Positions 1 through 8,503 are shown, numbered from the stretch's first letter. The stretch is 64,000 nt of DNA from Streptomyces sp. SCL15-4 (GCF_033366695.1 NZ_JAOBTQ010000001.1:3038001-3102000), one strand, 5' to 3'. The notes: generated from the sequence alone by a model not told the origin. Made by a program: numbers and translations.

Positions 1-924
1 GAGCAGACCGAACTCGGGGTTGTTGACCAGCTCGTGTTCCTGGCGCTCCTTCAACGCCTCGACCGTGAGCCGCAGCTGCTGCTCGGTCTGGTTCATCGGC
101 TGGTTGTAGAGGTCGGCCACGCGCGAGTGGATGCGCAGGACGGTCTGGGCGATGCTCAGTTCGTACTCGCGGGGCCGTGGCTCGTAGTCCACGAAGGTGT
201 GCGGGATGTCGGGCTCGCCGGAGTGGCCGGCCGCCAGCTCGACCTCCTTCTCGCCGTACTTGTTGGCCCGCTGCCGGGGGATCGAGCGCAGCCGTTCGAG
301 GTGGGCGCGCAGCGAGTCGGAGCGCTCCGCGACCTGCTGGAAGTCCTGCCGGGCGAGGACCAGCACCGTGGTCGCGGTGTGCGCGCGGACGGTGTACTCC
401 CAGATCGCCTCCGGCTCGAGCAGCGCCTGGTCGCCGAAGTAGGCGCCGTCGGCGAGGACCCCGAGGACGGCGTCGTCGCCGTAGGGGCCCGTGCCGATCT
501 TCTCCACCCGGCCGTGCGCGAGCAGGTAGACCTCGTCGGTGGGGTGGCCGAAATCGGCGATCACCTCGCCGGCCGCGACTTCGCGCTGACGGCAGCGCCG
601 GGCCAGTTCGGCGAGCACCTCCTCGTCGTCGTACGACCGCAGGGCCGGCAGTTCGCCCAGTTCGTTCGGGATGACCTCCACCTGGTCCCCGGTCTTCACG
701 AAGGTGATGCGGCCGTCGCCGACGGCGTAGGTCAGCCGCCGGTTCACCCGGTAGGTGCCGCCCTGGACGTCGACCCAGGGAAGCGTGCGCAGCAGCCAGC
801 GGGAGCTGATCTCCTGCATCTGCGGCACGGACTTGGTGGTGGTGGCCAGGTTCCGCGCTGCCGCCGTCCCGAGGGACTGCTGCGGCCTGTTCTGATCGGT
901 ACGGACCTCTTCGCCTACCGACAT
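1..924 (-). CDS. Family 2B encapsulin shell protein with cyclic-nucleotide-binding insert (3' end off window)
   Basis: Only the first 308 codons lie in the window; the C-terminus is beyond base 1. The N-terminal arm and E-loop-like segment (about residues 30-90, with TTTKSVPQMQEISSRWLLRT) are followed by a cNMP-binding fold (about 100-205, with FGHPTDEVYLLAHGRVEKIG and GAYFGDQALL) and then return to the shell fold (about 240 on: FVDYEPRPREYELSIAQTVL). This inserted cNMP domain is the hallmark of family 2B encapsulins, which assemble into protein nanocompartments around an enzyme cargo. The ATG at 924 is the first in-frame start. No cargo gene is visible on the upstream side; it may lie left of the window. 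The alternative name seen in databases is simply cyclic nucleotide-binding protein. Confidence 0.85.
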   Translation of the reverse strand, partial: MSVGEEVRTDQNRPQQSLGTAAARNLATTTKSVPQMQEISSRWLLRTLPWVDVQGGTYRVNRRLTYAVGDGRITFVKTGDQVEVIPNELGELPALRSYDDEEVLAELARRCRQREVAAGEVIADFGHPTDEVYLLAHGRVEKIGTGPYGDDAVLGVLADGAYFGDQALLEPEAIWEYTVRAHTATTVLVLARQDFQQVAERSDSLRAHLERLRSIPRQRANKYGEKEVELAAGHSGEPDIPHTFVDYEPRPREYELSIAQTVLRIHSRVADLYNQPMNQTEQQLRLTVEALKERQEHELVNNPEFGLL

Positions 925-946
925 AAAGTAATGCCCTCCCATGTAT

Positions 947-970
947 GCCCGGTGCCGCAGTGCACCGGGC
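947..970. repeat. Perfect 9-bp inverted repeat upstream of encapsulin gene
   Basis: GCCCGGTGC and GCACCGGGC are separated by 6 nt, beginning 23 bp before the encapsulin start codon in the divergent gap (925-1221). It could be an operator or a 5'UTR hairpin of the encapsulin transcript. The rest of this 297-bp gap shows no ORF with support; it must carry the divergent promoters. Confidence 0.5.
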
Positions 971-1221
971 ACCGGTCTCACGTCCGAGCGTCCCAGCACG
1001 CGGTGTGTCCGCGCCATTACCCGAAAGAGCGGGAATGGATCATCGGATTACCGGGCAGAAAGAGAGACTTCGCTCCGGCTCCCGCGGCCTCCGCCGGCTG
1101 TCCGGATCGGCTCGCACACCGTACGAACGATGTGTTCCGAGTCGTCCGGTTTCGGTAGAAGCAGGCAGGACATCCGGTCGCGCTCCGCGGACCGGACGGG
1201 CACGGCACGAAGGAGTCGGGC

Positions 1222-1815
1222 ATGGCCCCACCCATGTCGGCGAGCGAATTCCTGGACGCGCTGCGGGACGAGGGCGTGACGGTCGTCGAGGTCGGCGACT
1301 GGCGGGAGCACAACCGCAATCACAAGGGCCCCTGGGGGCCCGTGCACGGTGTGATGATCCACCACACGGTGACCCGGGGCAGCGAGCAGACGGTGGACCT
1401 GTGCCGCGACGGTTACCAGGACCTGCCGGGCCCGCTGTGCCATGGCGTGATCACCAAGGACGGCCGGGTCCACCTGGTCGGCTACGGCCGCGCCAACCAC
1501 GCCGGTCTCGGCGACGACGAGGTGCTGCGGGCGGTGATCGCCGAGAAGGGGATGCCGCCGGACAACGAGGCCAACACCGACGGCAACCGGCACTTCTACG
1601 GCTTCGAGTGCGAGAACCTCGGCGACGGGGCGGACCCGTGGCCGGAGGAGCAGGTGGAGGCGATCGTCCGGGTCTCCGCGGCGCTGTGCCGCCGTCACGG
1701 CTGGACGGAACGGTCGGTCATCGGCCACCTGGAGTGGCAGCCGGGGAAGGTGGATCCAAGAGGGGTCACGATGCGCTCGCTGAGGTCGCGGGTGCGGGAA
1801 CGGCTGAAGGACTAG
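1222..1815 (+). CDS. N-acetylmuramoyl-L-alanine amidase, Amidase_2/PGRP type
   Basis: A 197-aa zinc amidase predicted to cut the lactyl-amide bond between MurNAc and the peptide stem. Candidate zinc ligands are His47/His48 in HGVMIHHTVT, His169 in IGHLEWQPGK and Asp178 in KVDPRG; the last position is Cys in T7 lysozyme and Asp in many actinobacterial members. The RBS GAAGGAG precedes the ATG at 1222; a second in-frame Met sits four codons later. No signal peptide is obvious, so the enzyme may act in the cytosol, be released by lysis, or be of phage-endolysin ancestry. It is divergent from the encapsulin gene. Family assignment is firm; biological role is not. Confidence 0.85.
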   Translation: MAPPMSASEFLDALRDEGVTVVEVGDWREHNRNHKGPWGPVHGVMIHHTVTRGSEQTVDLCRDGYQDLPGPLCHGVITKDGRVHLVGYGRANHAGLGDDEVLRAVIAEKGMPPDNEANTDGNRHFYGFECENLGDGADPWPEEQVEAIVRVSAALCRRHGWTERSVIGHLEWQPGKVDPRGVTMRSLRSRVRERLKD

Positions 1816-1924
1816 CACCACGAGGTCGGGGCGCGCCGTGGCCGGTCGCGCGGTTTCCCCTGGTGGTCGCGGTCACCGCCGGCCGCGATGCGCCCGGGCA
1901 CCCGCCCCGGGCGACAATGGAGCC

Positions 1925-2845
1925 GTGACCAGCCCCGACCCGCTCGCTCCCCGCCTCCCCTCGCCCCTCCAAGAGGTGCGGGACAGCCGGTTCGAGCGCC
2001 GCGGGCTCCGGCTGCTGCTCAAGCGGGACGACCTCCTCCACCCCCATCTCGTCGGCAACAAGTGGCGCAAGCTGGTGCCGAACATCGCGGCGGCCGGCGG
2101 CCGGCCGCTGGTCACCTTCGGCGGGGCCTACTCCAACCATCTGCGGGCCACCGCCGCCGCGGGCCGGCTGCTGGGCCTGCCCACCACGGGCGTGGTGCGC
2201 GGCCAGGAGCTGGCCGGCCGGCCGCTCAACCCGTCCCTGGCCCGGTGCGCGGCCGACGGCATGCGGCTGCACTTCGTCGACAGATCGACGTACCGCCGCA
2301 AGACCGAGCCGGAGATCCTGGCCGAGGTCCTGCGCGCGGCCGGTGCCGAGGGGGCGTACGTCGTCCCCGAGGGCGGCAGCAACGCCGAGGCGGTGCGCGG
2401 CTGCCGGGCGCTGGGCGCGGAACTGCGCGGCCGGGCCGAAGTGGTCGCGGTCGCCTGCGGTACCGGCGGCACTCTCGCCGGCCTCGCCGCCGGGCTGGCG
2501 GCCGGGGAGCGCGCGCTCGGCATACCGGTTCTGAAGGGCGGCTTCCTGGAAGCCGACATAGAGGGCTTGCAGGAACGTGCCTTCGGGGCCCGTACCGGCC
2601 ACTGGTCCCTGGACGACCGCTTCCACTGCGGCGGGTACGCGCGTACGACGCCCGAACTGGAGGCTTTCGCACGCGACTTCGAGCAGCGGCACGGGCTGGC
2701 CGTGGAACGTCTCTATGTCGCCAAGTTGCTGTACGGACTGGCCGCGCTCGCCGGAGAAGGTGCCTTCGCGCGCGGGAGCGCGATCGCCGCCGTCGTCACC
2801 GGGCGGCCGTTCCCGGAGCCCGCGGCGGCCGCCCCGGAACGCTAA
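1925..2845 (+). CDS. PLP-dependent 1-aminocyclopropane-1-carboxylate deaminase / D-cysteine desulfhydrase family protein
   Basis: A 306-aa fold-type II PLP enzyme. The N-terminal LLLKRDDLLHPHLVGNKWRK carries the likely PLP lysine (Lys46 in GNKWRK), followed by the cofactor-binding TFGGAYSNHL segment and a glycine-rich phosphate loop ACGTGGTLAG. Family members deaminate ACC or desulfhydrate D-cysteine; the exact substrate cannot be told from sequence. The GTG start at 1925 opens directly on the conserved N-terminus; earlier in-frame codons are unlike the family. Its stop overlaps the convergent antiporter stop by 4 nt. Confidence 0.8.
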   Translation: MTSPDPLAPRLPSPLQEVRDSRFERRGLRLLLKRDDLLHPHLVGNKWRKLVPNIAAAGGRPLVTFGGAYSNHLRATAAAGRLLGLPTTGVVRGQELAGRPLNPSLARCAADGMRLHFVDRSTYRRKTEPEILAEVLRAAGAEGAYVVPEGGSNAEAVRGCRALGAELRGRAEVVAVACGTGGTLAGLAAGLAAGERALGIPVLKGGFLEADIEGLQERAFGARTGHWSLDDRFHCGGYARTTPELEAFARDFEQRHGLAVERLYVAKLLYGLAALAGEGAFARGSAIAAVVTGRPFPEPAAAAPER

Positions 2846-4425
2846 CCGGCCTCCCTGAAGGCGGCCGCCTCCTCCAGGTCCAGGCGCCGGAGCAGGGCGC
2901 GCAGCATCTCGTCATCGATGTAGCGGTGGTCGCGGAGCCGGACGAAGACCTCGCGTTCGGCGCTGATCATCTCCCGGGACAGCCGGCGGTAGGTGTCGTC
3001 GACGGACTCGCCGGTGACCGGGTTGACCTGGCCGAGCCGCTCCCAGACGGCGTTGCGGCGGCGCTCCAGGACGATGCGCAGCCGGTCGACGAGCGGCGGC
3101 GGCAGCGCGTTGCGCTCGTCGGAGAGGAGGTCGTCGAGCCGTGCCTCGGCGGCCCGTGAGGCCTGCGCCTGGGCGTTGGCCTCGGCGAGGGTCTCGGCCT
3201 GCCGGTCGCGGCCGGGGAATCTCAGCAGCCGGATGAGCGGCGGCAGCGTCACGCCCTGCACCACGAGCGTGCCGATGACCGTGGTGAAGGTCAGGAAGAG
3301 GATCAGGTTGCGGGGGCCGTCGGCCATGGTGGACGGGATGGCGAAGGCGATGGCCAGGGACACCACCCCGCGCATGCCCGCCCACGAGGTGACCATCGCG
3401 CCCCGCCAGGTGGGGTTCTCCTCGCGCGCGCGGATCCGCGCCGACAGCAGCCGGGGCAGGAAGGTGGCCGGGTAGACCCAGACGAACCGGGCCACCACGA
3501 CGACCAGGAAGACGGCGACCGCGTACCACGCCGCGGCGGGGCCCTCGTACTCGCCGAGCCGCTTGAGGACGATCGGCAGCTGGAGGCCGATCAGGGCGAA
3601 CACCGCCGACTCCAGGACGAAGGCGACCATCTTCCACACCGCCTCCTCCTGGAGCCGGGTGGCGAAGTCAACCTCCCACGCGCGGTGGCCGAGGTAGAGG
3701 GCGACGACCACGACGGCGAGCACACCGGAGGCGTGCGACTGCTCGGCGACCCCGTAGGCGACGAACGGGATCAGCAGCGACAGCGTGTTCTGCAGCAGCG
3801 GTTCTGTCAGGTGGGTGCGCAGCCAGTGCAGGGGCGCCATGAGGACCAGCCCGATCCCGACCCCGCCGACCGCGGCGAGCGCGAACTCGCCGATGCCGCC
3901 GGCCCAGGTGGCGCCCTCGCCGACGGCCGCGCCGAGCGCCACCTTGTAGGCGGTGATCGCGGTGGCGTCGTTCAGCAGGGACTCTCCCTGGAGGATGGTG
4001 GTGATCCGGGACGGCAGGCCGACCCGGCGCGCGACCGCCGTGGCGGCCACCGCGTCCGGCGGTGCCACCACCGCGCCCAGCACCAGCGCGGCGGGCAGCG
4101 GCAGCCCGGGGACGAGCTCGTAGGCGGCCCAGCCGACGACGACGGTCGCGAAGAGGACGTAGCCGACCGAGAGCAGCGCCACGGGCCGCAGTTGCGCCCG
4201 CAGGTCGAGGTAGGAGCTGTCGCTCGCCGAGGTGTACAGCAGCGGGGGCAGCAGCAGCGGCAGGACGATGTGCGGGTCCAGGGTGTACGACGGCACACCG
4301 GGGATGTAGGAGACCGCGAGGCCTACGGCGACCAGCAGCAGCGGGGCCGGCGCGGGGGTGCGCCGGGCGGCCGCGGCCACCGCCGCACTGCCCGCCACCA
4401 GCAACAGCAGGGGCATCACGTCCAA
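2842..4425 (-). CDS. Na+/H+ antiporter, CPA1 family
   Basis: A 527-aa membrane protein with about 12 hydrophobic segments over residues 1-410 and a charged, helical cytosolic tail of about 115 residues. The CPA1 core motifs GAVVAPPDAVAATAVARR and GESLLNDATAITAYK (with the antiport Asp residues) are intact, as is SWAGMRGVVSLAIAFAIP. It should exchange monovalent cations for protons across the plasma membrane. The start may be the ATG at 4425 or one 3 codons later. Transcription is divergent from the UBP zinc-finger gene across a 61-bp gap. Confidence 0.88.
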   Translation of the reverse strand: MDVMPLLLLVAGSAAVAAAARRTPAPAPLLLVAVGLAVSYIPGVPSYTLDPHIVLPLLLPPLLYTSASDSSYLDLRAQLRPVALLSVGYVLFATVVVGWAAYELVPGLPLPAALVLGAVVAPPDAVAATAVARRVGLPSRITTILQGESLLNDATAITAYKVALGAAVGEGATWAGGIGEFALAAVGGVGIGLVLMAPLHWLRTHLTEPLLQNTLSLLIPFVAYGVAEQSHASGVLAVVVVALYLGHRAWEVDFATRLQEEAVWKMVAFVLESAVFALIGLQLPIVLKRLGEYEGPAAAWYAVAVFLVVVVARFVWVYPATFLPRLLSARIRAREENPTWRGAMVTSWAGMRGVVSLAIAFAIPSTMADGPRNLILFLTFTTVIGTLVVQGVTLPPLIRLLRFPGRDRQAETLAEANAQAQASRAAEARLDDLLSDERNALPPPLVDRLRIVLERRRNAVWERLGQVNPVTGESVDDTYRRLSREMISAEREVFVRLRDHRYIDDEMLRALLRRLDLEEAAAFREAG

Positions 4426-4486
4426 GGTCTTCGCCCACCCTCTTTTTCCGCGCGGTCATCCGCACACAAGTCGTAATCTGGCAATC

Positions 4487-4747
4487 ATGAAACAGTGCAC
4501 GCACGCCGACGCGCTGCCGCACCCGGAACCGGAGCCGCTCGCCGGGACCTGCCCGGAGTGCCTGCGGGACGGCACCCACCCGGTGCAGCTCCGGCTGTGC
4601 CTCACCTGCGGTCACGTCGGCTGCTGCGACTCCTCGCCGGGACGGCACGCGACGGAGCACTACGCGCGGACCGGTCATCCGGTGATGCGGACCTTCGAAC
4701 CCGGCGAGGACTGGCGGTGGTGCTTCGTCGACCACGTGCTCGTATGA
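4487..4747 (+). CDS. UBP-type zinc-finger domain protein
   Basis: An 86-aa stand-alone ZnF-UBP domain. Cys/His ligands run through CTHAD, CPEC, CLTCGHVGCCD and HATEHYARTGHP, the pattern that in eukaryotic deubiquitinases binds a free ubiquitin C-terminus. Bacterial single-domain versions are common in actinobacteria and have no established partner. The ATG at 4487 gives the whole domain with little to spare. It precedes the ushX-sigH operon on the same strand but is separated by 278 bp with its own promoter signals, so co-transcription is possible but not required. Confidence 0.8.
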   Translation: MKQCTHADALPHPEPEPLAGTCPECLRDGTHPVQLRLCLTCGHVGCCDSSPGRHATEHYARTGHPVMRTFEPGEDWRWCFVDHVLV

Positions 4748-4790
4748 CCGGCGCTCGTGTGACACTGCTTGTGGCGGCTTCCGCACGACG

Positions 4791-4815
4791 GTTCGAGCGT
4801 CTGACGTCTGGGTAC
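4791..4815 (+). promoter_or_regulatory. SigB/SigF-type promoter upstream of ushX-sigH
   Basis: GTTCG, 14 nt, then GGGTAC fits the consensus recognised by the SigB-like family to which SigH belongs, suggesting autoregulation of the ushX-sigH operon or cross-control by a paralogue. Base-by-base reading only. Confidence 0.5.
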
Positions 4816-4923
4816 GTCAATCCGGCGCGCGCTCTTCCCATTTGGGCCCACTCACCCTCTAGACACGGAGCGTATCCGGAGCTTTACTGTGAGTGACACC
4901 AGGGGGTTGGGGTCCCGGGGACA

Positions 4924-4948
4924 GGAATGTTCGGAGCGCGATAGCGTC
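4924..4948 (+). promoter_or_regulatory. Possible ECF-type promoter upstream of ushX
   Basis: GGAAT, 16 nt, then CGTC resembles extracytoplasmic-function sigma promoters. It is not the SigR pattern, since no GTT lies 18 nt after GGAAT. It would be a second promoter for ushX-sigH. Confidence 0.3.
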
Positions 4949-5025
4949 ACCGCTTGAACCACGTACGCGTTACCCCGGGGGGCGACCCTCGGCCCCGTAA
5001 AGCTTGTACCACCATGGAGGTGAGG

Positions 5026-5442
5026 GTGTCCCAGATCGCAGGCGAGCCCGCGGCGAACCAGGACTTCGTGGAAGTCCGGCTTCCGGCTGCGGGTGCCTAC
5101 CTGTCGGTGCTGCGGACGGCCACGGCCGGTCTGGCGGCCCGCTTGGACTTCACCCTGGACGAAATCGAGGATCTGCGCATCGCCGTGGACGAGGCCTGCG
5201 CGATCCTGCTCCAGCAAGCCGTGCCCGGCTCGGTGCTCAGCTGTGTCTTCCGCCTGGTCGACGACTCGCTGGAAGTGACGGTCTCGGCGCCGACCACGGA
5301 CGGCCACGCCCCCTCGCGGGACACCTTCGCCTGGACCGTGCTGTCGGCCCTGGCGGGGAAGGTCTCGTCCGCCGTGGACGAGGACAAGACGGTGTCGATC
5401 AGTCTCTACAAACAGCGTGGCGTCGGCCCCGGGCCGGCGTGA
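5026..5442 (+). CDS. ushX: Anti-sigma factor of SigH, RsbW/SpoIIAB-type HATPase (UshX)
   Basis: A 138-aa GHKL/HATPase_c protein of the RsbW family, with the N-box region LRIAVDEACAILLQ and C-terminal DEDKTVSISLYKQ. Such proteins bind and silence SigB-like sigma factors and phosphorylate STAS antagonists; in S. coelicolor UshX (PrsH) holds SigH and is countered by BldG. The GTG at 5026 is chosen because GGAGG at 5016-5020 sits at the right distance; an in-frame ATG 4 codons earlier overlaps that Shine-Dalgarno sequence. The stop overlaps a sigH GTG (GTGA at 5439), implying coupled translation. Confidence 0.85.
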   Translation: MSQIAGEPAANQDFVEVRLPAAGAYLSVLRTATAGLAARLDFTLDEIEDLRIAVDEACAILLQQAVPGSVLSCVFRLVDDSLEVTVSAPTTDGHAPSRDTFAWTVLSALAGKVSSAVDEDKTVSISLYKQRGVGPGPA

Positions 5443-6572
5443 GGAACGGGGACGGGCCGGTGCGGGACGAAGAGCGCGGCACACGGGAGCTGCCGACCGG
5501 GGACGGGGGTGCCTCCCGGCCGGGTGACGCCGAGACCTCCGGGGCGGACCCCCGGGACGGTTCCCGGCGCATGGCGGACGGCATCGACGGCATCCCCGAG
5601 CAGGCCAGGCCCCACCCGGAGGACGGCTCCGCGCGGGCCGGCGGTGACGCTGCCGGACAGGGCACGCCGCCGACGGCTCCCGACGGCGCCGCGTCCGCCG
5701 TCCGCGCGGGGGCGAGGGCTCGGGGAAGGGGCACGGGCGGGACGATGAGCGAGCACGAGGGATACGCCAAGGACGACGCGCCGGACGCGGAGGCCGTGCG
5801 CGCCGTACAGCACGACGCCCAGGACCGCAGCGGGGCGCGGGCGCTGTTCGTCGAGCTGCGCTCGCTGCCCGCCGGCAGCCCTCAGTACGCGGAGCTGCGC
5901 AACCGGCTCGTCCGTATGCACCTGCCGCTCGTGGAGCACCTGGCGCGCCGCTTCCGCAACCGCGGCGAGCCGCTGGACGACCTCACCCAGGTCGCCACGA
6001 TCGGTCTGATCAAGTCCGTCGACCGGTTCGACCCCGAGCGCGGGGTGGAGTTCTCCACGTACGCCACCCCGACCGTCGTCGGCGAGATCAAGCGGCACTT
6101 CCGCGACAAGGGCTGGGCGGTCCGCGTGCCGCGCCGGCTCCAGGAGCTGCGGCTCTCGCTGACCACCGCGACGGCCGAGCTGTCCCAGCTGCACGGCCGC
6201 TCCCCGACCGTCCACGAGCTGGCCGAGAAGCTGGCCATCTCGGAGGAGGAGGTCCTGGAGGGCCTGGAGTCGGCGAACGCGTACTCCACGCTGTCCCTGG
6301 ACGTCCCCGACACGGACGACGAGTCGCCGGCCGTCGCCGACACCCTGGGCGCGGAGGACGAGGCGCTGGAGGGTGTGGAGTACCGCGAGTCCCTCAAGCC
6401 GCTTTTGGAGGATCTGCCGCCGCGCGAGAAGCGGATCCTGCTGCTGCGCTTCTTCGGGAACATGACCCAGTCGCAGATCGCGCAGGAGGTCGGCATCTCC
6501 CAGATGCACGTCTCCCGGCTGCTGGCCCGCACCCTGGCCCAGTTGCGGGAGAAGCTCCTCGTGGAGGAGTGA
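5439..6572 (+). CDS. sigH: SigB/SigF-family sigma factor SigH
   Basis: The sigma-70 core starts at the ATG at 5745 (275 aa): region 2 with LVEHLARRFRNRGEPLDDLT and GLIKSVDRFDPERGVEFSTY, region 3, and region 4 with LPPREKRILLLRFF and TQSQIAQEVGISQMHVSRLL. The reading frame is open upstream to a GTG at 5439 that overlaps the ushX stop codon, adding about 102 Gly/Pro/charged residues. S. coelicolor SigH is reported to be made as several N-terminally different products, so I annotate the long form and flag 5745 as the conserved core start. The role, from the known orthologue, is in osmotic stress and morphological development. Confidence 0.82.
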   Translation: MRNGDGPVRDEERGTRELPTGDGGASRPGDAETSGADPRDGSRRMADGIDGIPEQARPHPEDGSARAGGDAAGQGTPPTAPDGAASAVRAGARARGRGTGGTMSEHEGYAKDDAPDAEAVRAVQHDAQDRSGARALFVELRSLPAGSPQYAELRNRLVRMHLPLVEHLARRFRNRGEPLDDLTQVATIGLIKSVDRFDPERGVEFSTYATPTVVGEIKRHFRDKGWAVRVPRRLQELRLSLTTATAELSQLHGRSPTVHELAEKLAISEEEVLEGLESANAYSTLSLDVPDTDDESPAVADTLGAEDEALEGVEYRESLKPLLEDLPPREKRILLLRFFGNMTQSQIAQEVGISQMHVSRLLARTLAQLREKLLVEE

Positions 6573-6613
6573 GCCAGGACACCCCTGCCTCGTACCGCCC
6601 CTCCCGGCCGGTC

Positions 6614-7066
6614 CTACTCGGTCCGGCCCGGCCCCTTGATCCCGAGGGCCCGGGTCGTCTCGCCGTTGACGAGGAGCACCAGCGCGGCGAGGGCGACCGC
6701 GGCGAGGGCGACACCGGCCGGGATCGCCATGCTGTCGGCCTGGACCAGGCTGTAGGCCACCGGGAGCGCCATGAGCTGGGTGATCACCGCGGGTCCACGG
6801 CTCCAGCCGCGCCGCAGCAGCAGCCCGCGCGCGGCGAGCAGCGGCAGCAGCGCGAGCACGATCAGCGTGATGCCGAGGGTCACGGCCTGCTGCCGGTCGT
6901 CCGGTTCACCGGTGACCCCGCGGACGAGCACCCACAGGCCGCCGGCCACCAGCGCGGCACCCTCCAGCGCGGCCAGCACCGCCGCGTACGTCAGCCGGCG
7001 CGGACGGGGTCCCTCGGTCGCGGCTGTCTCGGCGGTGGCGGGGGCGGGATTCTGCTGACTGCTCAC
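6614..7066 (-). CDS. Integral membrane protein, about four transmembrane helices
   Basis: A 150-aa protein with a short hydrophilic N-terminus followed by hydrophobic segments at about 25-45, 63-83, 92-110 and 115-135. The third is preceded by the basic stretch LLLRRGWSRGPAVITQL. I do not recognise an enzymatic motif. The GTG at 7066 is chosen because it opens on a plausible cytosolic N-terminus; the open frame continues upstream without family-like content. It converges with sigH across 41 bp and is divergent from the lipid kinase gene. Confidence 0.7.
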   Translation of the reverse strand: MSSQQNPAPATAETAATEGPRPRRLTYAAVLAALEGAALVAGGLWVLVRGVTGEPDDRQQAVTLGITLIVLALLPLLAARGLLLRRGWSRGPAVITQLMALPVAYSLVQADSMAIPAGVALAAVALAALVLLVNGETTRALGIKGPGRTE

Positions 7067-7213
7067 CCCTGAAGGGTAGCCGTCGCGGCCCGGAAGCGGC
7101 CCGCCGCCCGGCGGGACGCGCCCGGCGAGCGTGGCCAGACTCACGCCCTCGCCTCTTACCGGATCCCTACCTCGGTCTGGGCCCAATACCCCCCAGTAGG
7201 TACGCTGCCATGC

Positions 7214-8182
7214 ATGCGTGCACTTCTCGTGGTCAATCCGGCGGCTACCACCACAAGCGCACGCAGACGTGATGTGCTCACCCACGCACTGGCGAGCGAG
7301 ATGAAGCTGGAGGCGGTCACCACCGAGTACCGCGGCCACGCCCGCGATCTCGGCCGGCAGGCGGCGGAGAGCGACGACATCGACCTAGTGGTGGCGCTCG
7401 GCGGCGACGGCACGGTCAACGAGGTCGTCAACGGACTCCTGCACGCCGGCCCGGATCCCGAGCACCTGCCGGGTCTGGCCGTCGTCCCCGGTGGGTCCAC
7501 GAACGTCTTCGCCCGGGCCCTGGGCCTGCCCAACGATCCCGTCGAGGCCACCGGCGCGCTGCTGGACGCGCTGCGGGACGGCACCGAGCGGATCGTCGGC
7601 CTCGGGCTGACCTCGGGGCCGCCGGGCACCGAGGACGAGGCGGTGCCGGCCCGCTGGTTCACCTTCAACGCCGGGCTCGGCTTCGACGCGGGCGTGGTGG
7701 GCCGGGTCGAGCAGCAGCGCGAGCGCGGGAAGAAGTCGACGCACGCCCTCTACGTCCGGCAGGTGGTCCGGCAGTTCCTGGGCGAGCCGAATCGCCGGAA
7801 CGGCACGATCACCCTCGAACGGCCCGGCGCGGATCCCGTCGAGGACCTCGTCGTCGCCATAGTCTCGAACACGTCGCCGTGGACGTATCTCGGCAACCGC
7901 CCCATGTACACGTCGCCCAAGGCGTCGTTCGACACCGGCATCGACGTGCTGGGTCTCAGCCGTCTGTCGACGGCCGCGGTTGCCCGGTATGGCACCCAGT
8001 TGCTCACTTCGTCCCCCGAGCGCGGACCGCACGGCAAGCACGCGCTGTCCCTCCATGATCTGGATCAGTTCACCTTGCATTCGAAGGTGCCGCTGCCCCT
8101 CCAGATGGACGGTGACCACCTGGGGCTGCGTACGAGCGTGACGTTCACAGGCGTACGCCGTGCACTGCGTGTGATTGTGTGA
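7214..8182 (+). CDS. Diacylglycerol kinase-family lipid kinase
   Basis: A 322-aa DAGK_cat/YegS-type protein. The nucleotide-binding loop is LVVALGGDGTVNEVVNGLL (about residues 57-75), followed by VVPGGSTNVFARALGLP. The C-terminal beta-rich half contains GLGFDAGVVGRVE and LQMDGDHLG. It is expected to phosphorylate a lipid hydroxyl such as diacylglycerol at the membrane face; substrate not determinable. The ATG at 7214 starts directly on the conserved RALLVVNPAA strand. Almost no Shine-Dalgarno sequence is seen, so the mRNA may be short-leadered. Confidence 0.85.
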   Translation: MRALLVVNPAATTTSARRRDVLTHALASEMKLEAVTTEYRGHARDLGRQAAESDDIDLVVALGGDGTVNEVVNGLLHAGPDPEHLPGLAVVPGGSTNVFARALGLPNDPVEATGALLDALRDGTERIVGLGLTSGPPGTEDEAVPARWFTFNAGLGFDAGVVGRVEQQRERGKKSTHALYVRQVVRQFLGEPNRRNGTITLERPGADPVEDLVVAIVSNTSPWTYLGNRPMYTSPKASFDTGIDVLGLSRLSTAAVARYGTQLLTSSPERGPHGKHALSLHDLDQFTLHSKVPLPLQMDGDHLGLRTSVTFTGVRRALRVIV

Positions 8183-8503
8183 GCGGAACGGGCAAAAGTC
8201 CTTTCACTCGAACGTTTAGGCCAGGATCCACCCCATGGAAGTACGGCTGTGACCTAGTCGACACCGAGGAATCAAAAAAAACTTTCCGGAAGGGGTTGTA
8301 TCCGCCGCCGAGGTTTGCGAGTCTCTACGTGGCGATCGGGACGGCCCGCAACATCGGCCTCCACTGATCACCGGAACCCCTCTTCAAACCAAGGACCACG
8401 CCGGGTGTGAACTCGGCGGTCGGCCCTTCACTTGTTGGGGGATTCGTGAAAGCGTTCACATTCACAAGCAATCTGCACGTAATACCAAGGAGAGGTAGCA
8501 GCC
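8183..8503 (+). other. Upstream region of wblE
   Basis: This 321-bp gap is AT-richer than its surroundings, with an A-run near 8274-8281. I find no ORF with an RBS. It carries the wblE promoter region, including the inverted repeat annotated at 8446-8459. Confidence 0.4.
8446..8459. repeat. Inverted repeat GTGAA-N4-TTCAC in wblE upstream region
   Basis: GTGAA and TTCAC flank AGCG, 45 bp before the wblE start and close to where the promoter should lie; a further TTCAC follows at once. A regulator site is plausible but no cognate factor is known to me. Confidence 0.3.

Noticed and set aside
4924..4950. GGAAT upstream of ushX as a SigR promoter
   Set aside because: The bases 18 nt further on are TCA, not GTT, so it does not meet the SigR consensus that sigR and mrx1 satisfy exactly.
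8179..8367. Short plus-strand frame after the lipid kinase
   Set aside because: It starts by overlapping the kinase stop but has atypical codon use and no recognisable content; the segment looks like a promoter region.
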